A stretch of 7,961 nucleotides of DNA, taken from Bacteroidales bacterium. GTDB taxonomy: Bacteria > Bacteroidota > Bacteroidia > Bacteroidales > NBLH01. A program made the translations under genes and the position numbers. The DNA is taken from positions 1-7,961 of the forward strand of contig JARGGF010000161.1 of assembly GCA_029210905.1 (NCBI GenBank), read 5' to 3'. Shown piece after piece: positions 1 to 5,910 of the stretch. The first letter of the stretch is position 1. Each line of letters opens with the position of its first letter. The notes below the pieces were generated by a model. The model had not been told where the DNA came from and made no database searches. It saw only the letters and a list, made by a program, of their open reading frames with translations.

Positions 1-6
1 TGATTT

Positions 7-882
7 CTAAATTCTTTTTGAAAAATATAAACTGCGTATCAACTTATTGTATGGGTATTTAGTAAACTTAATTATTGAAAAAAAATCAGCGAAATTTAAT
101 TTAAAAAAATATTTTAACAGCTTTCGTCCCATCTGTATTTCATTATTAGTAAGTGCCTTATTTCGTACTTTTGCTTCTAATGGAGCTTCTAATAGTAATT
201 TTTTATTAATCAAGTAATTGAACTTTATATATTCATTTTGTTTATTACTAGTAATTATCTCTTGTCCTTCGTGTCTACGCCACCAAATTAAATCATTTTG
301 AAATAACACTACTGGTTTTTTTGCACCAGCCCTTAGATTAAATTCATAATCCGATGCGACTCCATATTCCTCAAATTTACCAATGTCCACAAAATATTCT
401 TTATTATAGATAGATGCACTTGGTCCCATAATAAATATACCCTTTTTAAAGTAATGCGTTTTATATGATTTTTCACTAGACCACAAGAAAGGTAATCGTT
501 CGAAGCTTTCATAATTAAAGTAGCTAAAGCCAATGCCTGCTTCAGGAAATCGTTCCATTGCCTCAACCATTACTCCTAATCCATGCGAATAAATAATATC
601 ATCCGAATCCAAATATTTTATATATTTTCCCTTTGCATAACTAGCTGCTTTATTTCGATTCGGATAATCCCCAAGATTTTTTTCATTGATATAAACATTA
701 ATCCGTTCGTCTTTAGCTTCGTATGCTCTGGCAATTTCTACAGTATTGTCTTTCGAACCATCATCCACAATAATCAATTCCCAGTTTTGGTAAGTAGAAG
801 CCAACACGCTTTCGATGGCTTCGGCTATGTATTTTTCGCGGTTGTAGGCGGTCATTAAAATAGATACAAGTGGCTGCTCCAT
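7..882 (-). CDS. GT2 family glycosyltransferase (complete, GT-A fold)
   Basis: Probable inverting sugar transferase that moves a sugar from a nucleotide donor onto a growing surface glycan at the cytoplasmic face of the membrane; donor and acceptor cannot be read from the sequence. The 291-residue protein opens with the usual GT2 strand and loop (VSILMTAYNRE, residues 6-16). The nucleotide-binding DDGS is at 40-43, the metal-binding DSDD at 92-95, and a likely catalytic-base region SDYE at 177-180 is followed by WWRRHEGQ at 200-207. The C-terminal 80 residues are basic and helical, with no clear membrane span. The ATG at 882 gives a normal GT2 N-terminus, and no Shine-Dalgarno is visible. Unlike the GT genes upstream it is not coupled to its neighbour: 138 bases separate it from the AlbA_2 gene. 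Its first ~32 codons are richer in G+C than the rest and are nearly duplicated in the remnant at 2522-2662. The GT2 assignment is firm; the specific activity is unknown. Confidence 0.93.
   Translation of the reverse strand: MEQPLVSILMTAYNREKYIAEAIESVLASTYQNWELIIVDDGSKDNTVEIARAYEAKDERINVYINEKNLGDYPNRNKAASYAKGKYIKYLDSDDIIYSHGLGVMVEAMERFPEAGIGFSYFNYESFERLPFLWSSEKSYKTHYFKKGIFIMGPSASIYNKEYFVDIGKFEEYGVASDYEFNLRAGAKKPVVLFQNDLIWWRRHEGQEIITSNKQNEYIKFNYLINKKLLLEAPLEAKVRNKALTNNEIQMGRKLLKYFFKLNFADFFSIIKFTKYPYNKLIRSLYFSKRI
797..855 (-). repeat. Copy 2 of a 59-base duplicated glycosyltransferase 5' tract
   Basis: Codons 10-29 of the complete GT2 gene match 2574-2632 at 58 of 59 bases; the single difference is the third base of the Ile codon (ATA here, ATT there). 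Bases on either side of the tract differ at many synonymous and some non-synonymous positions, so identity is concentrated in this block. About half of the tract is G or C, clearly above the surrounding AT-rich genes. A recombination or gene-conversion tract, or a shared recently spread cassette end, would explain it; selection on protein sequence alone would not preserve the synonymous sites. Confidence 0.8.
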
Positions 883-1020
883 GTTTTATATGCTCATATT
901 ATAAATGATTTTTCCTTAGTTAGTTAGTTAGTTTGTCTATGGGGAAAACTGCACAAATACAAAAATTTAAGTTGCTGATAATTAATGAATTATATTTTTA
1001 CGCTGATTTACTTAGTTAGT
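883..1020 (-). other. Intergenic gap between the AlbA_2 gene and the last GT2 gene
   Basis: This is the only sizeable gap (138 bases) in an otherwise closely packed operon. It is AT-rich and carries the second CTAA repeat (907-937). A 6-bp AT-only inverted repeat lies at 978-993 (ATAATT, 4-base loop, AATTAT). The octamer TGTATTTG on the minus strand (954-961) resembles the Bacteroidota -7 element TAnnTTTG with one mismatch, but no TTTG -33 element lies about 20 bases upstream. A promoter for the last GT2 gene would be expected here because coupling is lost, but none is demonstrated. No GC-rich hairpin with a T-run (intrinsic terminator) is visible. Confidence 0.4.
907..937 (-). repeat. CTAA-rich direct repeat, downstream copy
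   Basis: On the minus strand this reads GACAAACTAACTAACTAACT followed by AAGGAAAAATC. It is an imperfect copy of 1005-1038, which covers the 3' end and stop codon of the AlbA_2 gene. The two copies share GACAAACTAACTAA exactly, then a further CTAACTAAG and a terminal ATC, and start 101 bases apart. The copy lies 25 bases before the GT2 start at 882. It contains four tandem CTAA units, so slippage could change its length. Function is unknown. Confidence 0.6.
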
Positions 1021-1038
1021 TTACTTAGTTAGTTTGTC
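1005..1038 (-). repeat. CTAA-rich direct repeat, copy at the 3' end of the AlbA_2 gene
   Basis: The minus strand contains the unit CTAACTAAGTAAA twice in tandem after GACAAA. The first unit encodes the final Leu-Thr-Lys and stop of the AlbA_2 protein and the second lies just past the stop. The whole block is imperfectly repeated at 907-937. The second unit supplies an additional in-frame stop soon after the first. It may mark a duplicated element end or be simple slippage-derived sequence. Confidence 0.6.
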
Positions 1039-2505
1039 CTTCAATAAATCTTTTCCTTTTTTTGTAATTATGTATTTTTGGTTTTTACTATTAATATTTT
1101 CAGGAATTGTATAATTTAACCAACCTTTTTCAATCAAAGGCAAAATATTTTTATTGAAATTAAAAGTTTGGTTGCTTAATTTTAACAGATCTGTCAATAT
1201 TTCTTTTCTACTCTTTGGTGATTGACAAAATGTTAAAATTGTATTTTCTTTTATATTATCCATGCTTTCAGGATGAATTTCCAGGACACAAAGAAAATAC
1301 ATTTTGTCTTTATCCATCATAAAAACTGGTTGAGGAGAACCATTTTCTTTCATTGCTTTTCTTATAGTTGGTATCCCAGTCCCTTTTGCTTCAGTTAAAT
1401 TTAATTCCTTTAAAAAATTGCCAATCCGCCGGTTTCTGTAAACACGGGCTACTATCCGTTCTTTTTTTAACGCTTCATTGTCAACAGGGGGCAATGCTCC
1501 CGGATAACTTATTATTTCTATTTTGTTTAGGCGTATATGAACTTCAATTTGGTTCTCATGTTCATAACTCCGATGATAAACTGCATTTGCCAGTGCTTCT
1601 TCGATTGCTTCAAAAGGATAGTTATAAAACCTTTTAGCTTCGGCAATGCCAGGTTGCTTTTTCACTGTTTCTTTTATCACATTCGTATTGATAAAATCCA
1701 GTGCTTTTTCAAGCTGTTGATAAATTGAGCCCTTAAATTCTTTTTGGGTATATTCAATGCCATCATTGTCTTTGTATATGGCAATATCAATGTATGCTCC
1801 CGGAAAAAACTGCTGTGGATTTTCAGAAAACATTAATAACCCAACATTTGTGGGTCTTAAATACTCTGTTGAACCCTTTACTATTTGCATTTGTTTGCAA
1901 AGTTCAATAAATTCAATTTTATGTGCATCTTCAAATAATTTACTACCAACTTTTTGTAAGAATATCCGTATCAGGGGCAGGCTTAGGTTTTCAATTGTTG
2001 CATGGTGGTTTATTCTGTCGTCAAAAGGAACCTTTGCAGTTAATTCCAGCAATGTCCGCTCTTCTTCCTTATTGGCTTTAATCGTTTGTGAACCTCTTCT
2101 GGCATAATAGAATTTTTGTGCCTTTTTTCCAATATTTTCAGGTGCGGAGTAGGGACGATAATCTCCACCAGGACACCAAAGTATGATAATGTTTTTATCC
2201 TGGTATCTTACAGGTTCAATTACCGGAAAATAATTTGGATGGAGCCTTTTAGAAAGTTCTATTAGCTTTTTTTGGATGCTATCAAGTTGATTATCTTCCA
2301 GACCAAAAGGGGGCAAAACAGGTTTGCCGTTTTTTTCTTCAATTCCAATAACTATGTAGCCACCATTCCAGTTATTAATATCATTTGCAAAAGCACAAAT
2401 TGTATGTAAAATGCTTTCTTCGTTCCATCCTTTTTTTAGTTCCAGTCTTTCCCATTCAACTGAATTTCCATTAAGCAATGTGCTTATGTTAACAGGTAGT
2501 GCCAT
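1021..2505 (-). CDS. AlbA_2 domain / HATPase_c_4 / winged-helix protein
   Basis: The 494-residue protein has the standard layout of the 'putative DNA-binding domain-containing, ATP-binding' family. The N-terminal AlbA_2 (Schlafen-like) domain covers about residues 10-140, with E17-x4-E22-L-K24 and the FANDINNWNGGYIVIGIEE strand-turn (39-57). The family linker motif VPFDDRI is at 159-165. The GHKL-type ATP-binding HATPase_c_4 domain covers about 290-400, with E303-A-L-A-N307-A-V-Y-H311-R312, the YPGALPP loop (334-340) and the glycine motif EAKGTGIPTI (372-381). The last ~75 residues look like a winged helix, ending in a lysine-rich tail. Family members are mostly uncharacterised; nucleic-acid binding with ATP-dependent regulation, or a defence role, are possibilities only. 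Start: ATG at 2505, 16 bases after the stop of the truncated GT2 reading frame. It has no evident glycan role and interrupts a glycosyltransferase operon, which suggests transfer. It looks full length and intact. Confidence 0.9.
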   Translation of the reverse strand: MALPVNISTLLNGNSVEWERLELKKGWNEESILHTICAFANDINNWNGGYIVIGIEEKNGKPVLPPFGLEDNQLDSIQKKLIELSKRLHPNYFPVIEPVRYQDKNIIILWCPGGDYRPYSAPENIGKKAQKFYYARRGSQTIKANKEEERTLLELTAKVPFDDRINHHATIENLSLPLIRIFLQKVGSKLFEDAHKIEFIELCKQMQIVKGSTEYLRPTNVGLLMFSENPQQFFPGAYIDIAIYKDNDGIEYTQKEFKGSIYQQLEKALDFINTNVIKETVKKQPGIAEAKRFYNYPFEAIEEALANAVYHRSYEHENQIEVHIRLNKIEIISYPGALPPVDNEALKKERIVARVYRNRRIGNFLKELNLTEAKGTGIPTIRKAMKENGSPQPVFMMDKDKMYFLCVLEIHPESMDNIKENTILTFCQSPKSRKEILTDLLKLSNQTFNFNKNILPLIEKGWLNYTIPENINSKNQKYIITKKGKDLLKDKLTK

Positions 2506-2521
2506 TTAATTCTAAAATTTA

Positions 2522-2662
2522 CTAAAAGTTTATGTAACAATTCACTGTAATCAATCCCAAGTCTTTATAGGTCGAAGCCAACACGCTTTCGATGGCTTCG
2601 GCAATGTATTTTTCGCGGTTGTAGGCGGTCATCAGTATGCTTACAAGGGGTTGTTCTTTCAT
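2522..2662 (-). pseudogene. Truncated GT2 glycosyltransferase 5' remnant (46 codons)
   Basis: An ATG at 2662 opens a 46-codon frame ending at TAG 2522-2524. Its first 31 residues (beginning MKEQPLVSILMTAYNREK) match the N-terminus of the complete GT2 at 882 almost exactly, with one extra residue after Met. Homology fades through YKDLGLITVN, which aligns with YQNWELIIVD, and is lost where the nucleotide-binding DDGS should be (about base 2540). It therefore lacks the DDGS, DxD and catalytic-base motifs and cannot be an active transferase. It starts 3 bases after the stop of the rhamnosyltransferase-like gene and in the same frame, so it was probably the next coupled cistron before being cut. 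Its start may still be used, which would make it a short leader frame ending 16 bases before the AlbA_2 start. It is too short to be called a gene by most annotation methods. Confidence 0.85.
2574..2632 (-). repeat. Copy 1 of the 59-base duplicated glycosyltransferase 5' tract
   Basis: This is the partner of 797-855, in the same orientation and with 58 of 59 identical bases. It lies inside the truncated GT2 remnant (codons 11-30), so the two copies directly flank the AlbA_2 gene and its 3' spacer. Direct repeats of this length could support deletion of the 1.78-kb segment between them by homologous recombination, which would leave one GT2 frame with an intact N-terminus directly behind the gene that ends at 2666. 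Confidence 0.8.
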
Positions 2663-2665
2663 AAT

Positions 2666-3613
2666 TTACTTTGATTTTCCCTGAATTACACTAGGATTTA
2701 ATTTTTTATAATAATTTTTGAGTATCTCTATTCCTTGTTCATGATATTTGATAAATTCGTTATATGCTCTTTTTGTTGACATTAGAATGGTAATATTATG
2801 AAAAATCCATTTAAAATGCACTTTGAACTTAAAATTTCTAAAAACTATCAATGATAAATCCTTCAAGCGGTATTTATACACAGGAATATAACCAAAAATA
2901 AGATATTTAAAATACATTAAGGTAAAAGTACTTCTGTAAACATATCCTTTATCCTGAAAATGATAGTGCCACACCGAAGATCTTGCGTCATATACTGCCT
3001 TGTAGCCTTTTGAAATGGCAGTTTTCATCCAAAGCATATCCTCTCCGAATTCCATTTTTTCAAATGGTATTTCAATTAATGCAGATTTTCTATACATGGT
3101 ATTTACATCATCATAAAAAATTTGCTCATCCTGTTCTTTTCCTGATAATTGCAAATATTCTACAGGATTTTCAAAATATATCTCGATTAAACGGGGTTTG
3201 CTCACAGGCCTGTACCATTGATGAGGGTTAATCCCTTTTTCATGTGGCACTACTTGCTGCCCAACCACTGCTACTACTTTTTCATCCTTAAAATGACTAT
3301 ACATTATTTCCAGCCAATTATTGTTTGATGCCCAGGCATCCTGCACTGTCATTACCACAAATTCGCCATTAGCCAATGATACTCCATAGTTTCTGGTGGC
3401 TCCATGGTTAAATTCTTCGGGTTTAATTTTGAATATTCTTATATAAGGGTAATCATTCAAAATTTCTAAAGTTCTGTCGATTGATCCGGAATCAATAATA
3501 ATTACTTCTGATTGATTAAATAATGATTGGATTTTTATCGCATCAAGGCATTTTTGAATGGTTTTTTCACCATTTTTTACAGGGATAACTATAGAAATCA
3601 AAGGTTTTTCCAC
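2666..3613 (-). CDS. GT2 family glycosyltransferase, rhamnosyltransferase-like
   Basis: The 315-residue GT-A enzyme is likely to add a deoxyhexose such as rhamnose to a glycan; rhamnose is inferred from the subgroup pattern, not proven. Visible motifs are the N-terminal strand ISIVIPVKNGE (6-16), IIIDSGSIDRT (38-48, the DSGS nucleotide-binding site) and EFNHGATRNYG (67-77). TVQDA (89-93) stands where other GT2s have DxD, and the acidic GED at 190-192 begins a segment ending in VWHYH (214-218). The FNHGxTRN and QDA pair is typical of the rhamnosyltransferase subgroup of GT2. The start is a GTG at 3611-3613: the stop codon of the upstream gene lies in the same frame two codons earlier, and the next Met is residue 88, so no other start fits. 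It is translationally coupled to the preceding GT2 (TAA-ACT-GTG) and runs into the remnant frame by TAA-ATT-ATG. Confidence 0.9.
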   Translation of the reverse strand: MEKPLISIVIPVKNGEKTIQKCLDAIKIQSLFNQSEVIIIDSGSIDRTLEILNDYPYIRIFKIKPEEFNHGATRNYGVSLANGEFVVMTVQDAWASNNNWLEIMYSHFKDEKVVAVVGQQVVPHEKGINPHQWYRPVSKPRLIEIYFENPVEYLQLSGKEQDEQIFYDDVNTMYRKSALIEIPFEKMEFGEDMLWMKTAISKGYKAVYDARSSVWHYHFQDKGYVYRSTFTLMYFKYLIFGYIPVYKYRLKDLSLIVFRNFKFKVHFKWIFHNITILMSTKRAYNEFIKYHEQGIEILKNYYKKLNPSVIQGKSK

Positions 3614-3616
3614 AGT

Positions 3617-4609
3617 TTAAAAAATTAACTTAATTAATATGCCTCTAATCCTTAACTTCTTAACTACAATATTTTCTGATAACCAAGCCTTACCCAATAA
3701 ATATATGAGAAAATAATCCCTTGAAGTGATTATTTTTTCTTTTTTAAACCTGATTAATGTATCAAAAAATAGCTCCTGAAAATCTTTAATTCTTGCAATT
3801 AAAAATCCTTTGAGCAAATTAATATACGCCTTCCTGATATTTTTCAGGTAATTAGTATATTTACTTTTGTTTAAGTTTTTCTTTTTAAAAAGCTCAAAAA
3901 TTGTTTGAATAAAATATATACGCCCTTTAATCGATAATTCATAAAAATATTCTTCCTTTTCCTTATTAAAACTATTCTGTCTGTAAAAACAATCCGGTTT
4001 AGATTCTTTTATCACTTCGAAATTAAGTTCATTTAACAACGCCCTTGTGTGCAATTCAGGGTCTTCCATAATAATTAATTCCTCATTAAACCCTCCAAGC
4101 TTTAAAAATGATTCTTTCTTCCATATGGGAGCCATTGTCTGCCATGGATTTTCATTTCGTAAGAACATACTTAGATAATCATCTTGATTCTCTCCATATT
4201 TATTAAATATTTCTGATAAATCACCGACTTCATTCTTAAAAAGTTCCTGTTTAAAGACTGCAAAATCTAGCTGTCCTTGATTATCTATATAATTTATTCG
4301 CTTTTCAATACAAAAATTAGCCAATAAATCATCAGCATCCAAAAAAATCAAATATTCACCTGATGATTTTTCAACGCCTATATTTCTGCATCGTGAAGGC
4401 CCTTTAGCTCCGTCTGTTCTATAAAATATATGAACTCGAACGTCAAGAGCGCCTGTTTGTTTTATATATTCATCTCCACCATCTGTTGAGCCATCATCAA
4501 CTACTATCCATTCCCAATTTGAATATGTTTGGCCTTTAATGGATGACCAAGCTTCTTTGATAAAGTCAATCCGATTAAATAAAGGTGTTATTATGCTTAC
4601 TTTCCGCAT
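3617..4609 (-). CDS. GT2 family glycosyltransferase
   Basis: The 330-residue GT-A glycosyltransferase is likely to act in the cytoplasm on a lipid-linked glycan intermediate; its sugar specificity is unknown. The N-terminus VSIITPLFNR (4-13) leads to VVDDGSTDGG (36-45), the nucleotide-binding loop. GPSRCRNIG (70-78) is the usual conserved helix before LIFLDADD (87-94), the metal-binding motif. PWQTMAPIWKKESFLKLGGF (155-174) and IMEDPELHTR (180-189) contain the acceptor-side loop and the probable catalytic base D183. The C-terminal ~120 residues are lysine-rich and helical, suggesting membrane-surface association without a clear transmembrane helix. The ATG at 4609 overlaps the stop of the GT4 gene by one base (TAATG), indicating coupled translation. 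All core motifs are intact. Confidence 0.93.
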   Translation of the reverse strand: MRKVSIITPLFNRIDFIKEAWSSIKGQTYSNWEWIVVDDGSTDGGDEYIKQTGALDVRVHIFYRTDGAKGPSRCRNIGVEKSSGEYLIFLDADDLLANFCIEKRINYIDNQGQLDFAVFKQELFKNEVGDLSEIFNKYGENQDDYLSMFLRNENPWQTMAPIWKKESFLKLGGFNEELIIMEDPELHTRALLNELNFEVIKESKPDCFYRQNSFNKEKEEYFYELSIKGRIYFIQTIFELFKKKNLNKSKYTNYLKNIRKAYINLLKGFLIARIKDFQELFFDTLIRFKKEKIITSRDYFLIYLLGKAWLSENIVVKKLRIRGILIKLIF

Positions 4610-5910
4610 TATTTAGAATTCATTATCTGATGATATAAAAGCTCATGGTCCTGACCAACCTGGGAAATATTCCGAGGTGGCTTGATCGCAGATTTAAGAC
4701 GTTCCCAAATTGAAAAATCATTAAAAATTCTACGAAAAACAGAACTTATCTCTTCCTCCTTGTCAATATTGATCCTTAAACCATTTACATTATGTTCAAC
4801 AAAATCAGGGATGTGTTGCGATACAATTGATGGAACCTGACAGGCAAAAGCCTCATGGATGGCTCTTGGGGCTGTGTCCCTTATCTTGCTAAATAAACAT
4901 AACCAATGTGTCTTTTCAAGTTCTTCATATACTTGTTCAGTCGAAAGGTTATATTTTAATTTAATTTTTCCCTTGAATTTGCAATTATTCATAACATTCT
5001 CAAAATGAACCTTATCTTCATTCTGTTCTATGGAAATTATATTCAGTATAAAATCTTGCTCACTAAAACAATTCAAAGTTGAAATAAGTATATCAATACC
5101 TTTTTCAGGCGAAAAACGGCCAATAAAGGTAAAAACAACAGGAAATATAGAAAATAACTTATTTTGCCTTATTTGATAGTCTATACCTTGTTTAATTTCA
5201 GATATATTCCTAAAATTATTAATTTGAAAAGCTTTTGTTACCCAGTTAGAAATACTAATTACAGCGTCAGTATATTTTGCGGTTCTTTTCAATTCCTTCT
5301 TTTTTGCATTAGCTCTATAATAATAAGTAGAAATTTTTTTAGGATAATAATTAAGAACTGAAAAAAATTCAGCTACAAAAGAAAAAATATAGGCTTCTGG
5401 AGGCGATTTGATTTTATAACGTATTAAATTACAAGACTGACACTTAATATTTAAAACCCGACTATTGCAAACATATTTTCCTTTTTGAACCAATTCACCA
5501 TTGTTAATACAAAAATTATTTGCTAATCTTAGTGTATAAATTGTTTTGACCCCAAGCTCTTTAGCTGCTTTAATATGGTAGGAATTCAATGCAGGTGAAA
5601 AGGACTGTAAATGTAAAATATCTGGCTGTAATATCTCAAGCATCCTTTTAAATGATGGTAAGTTCGATGTTTCTTTTAATCCAAATGTTTCTTCTTTTGG
5701 AAAAACTAAAGGGGAATTAAAATATCTGATATTTATATTCTCAATCCAGTTGATGTTCCTTTTTCCACTATCATCCGGAGTTAATATTGTGATTTTATAA
5801 CCTTTTTCACTTAAATATCTGGCAAGTTGAATAACCGAGTTTTCTGTTCCACCATTACTGTATGGAAAAAAGGATTCAAGAGCCATTATAATGTGAATGC
5901 TACTCTTCAT
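4609..5910 (-). CDS. GT4 family glycosyltransferase (GT-B fold)
   Basis: The 433-residue retaining glycosyltransferase of the GT4 type uses a nucleotide-sugar donor to extend the glycan; the exact sugar is not readable. The N-terminal Rossmann half carries YSNGGTENSVIQLARYLS (17-34), the loop that contacts donor and acceptor, and DILHLQS (97-103). The C-terminal half has FIGRFSPEKGIDILI (262-276) and RDTAPRAIHEAFACQVPSIV (344-363). In the E-x7-E signature of the family the first glutamate is replaced by aspartate (D345, with E353 retained). A cysteine group, C134, C148, C157 and C160 (ending CQSC), lies in the N-terminal domain, as in a subset of GT4 enzymes, and may bind metal or stabilise the fold. 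The ATG at 5910 overlaps the preceding SGNH-like gene by 11 bases, and the stop overlaps the next GT2 start as TAATG. Family assignment is firm. Confidence 0.92.
   Translation of the reverse strand: MKSSIHIIMALESFFPYSNGGTENSVIQLARYLSEKGYKITILTPDDSGKRNINWIENINIRYFNSPLVFPKEETFGLKETSNLPSFKRMLEILQPDILHLQSFSPALNSYHIKAAKELGVKTIYTLRLANNFCINNGELVQKGKYVCNSRVLNIKCQSCNLIRYKIKSPPEAYIFSFVAEFFSVLNYYPKKISTYYYRANAKKKELKRTAKYTDAVISISNWVTKAFQINNFRNISEIKQGIDYQIRQNKLFSIFPVVFTFIGRFSPEKGIDILISTLNCFSEQDFILNIISIEQNEDKVHFENVMNNCKFKGKIKLKYNLSTEQVYEELEKTHWLCLFSKIRDTAPRAIHEAFACQVPSIVSQHIPDFVEHNVNGLRINIDKEEEISSVFRRIFNDFSIWERLKSAIKPPRNISQVGQDHELLYHQIMNSK

Noticed and set aside
583..858. Open frames on the plus strand, such as 583-858, 1368-1637, 1537-1728, 1757-2107, 2983-3231 and 5164-5361
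   Set aside because: Each lies opposite a well-supported minus-strand gene with clear family motifs and has no recognisable domain; they are antisense shadows.
954..961. TGTATTTG on the minus strand as a Bacteroidota -7 promoter element
   Set aside because: It matches TAnnTTTG with one mismatch, but no -33 TTTG is at suitable spacing and such octamers are common in AT-rich DNA.
978..993. Inverted repeat ATAATT-4 bases-AATTAT as a terminator or operator
   Set aside because: The stem is only 6 A-T pairs with no T-run placed for termination; it is likely chance in AT-rich sequence.
883..2662. Insertion sequence or integron cassette carrying the AlbA_2 gene
   Set aside because: There is no transposase, integrase, terminal inverted repeat or attC-like structure; only direct repeats are present, so no known element class is claimed.
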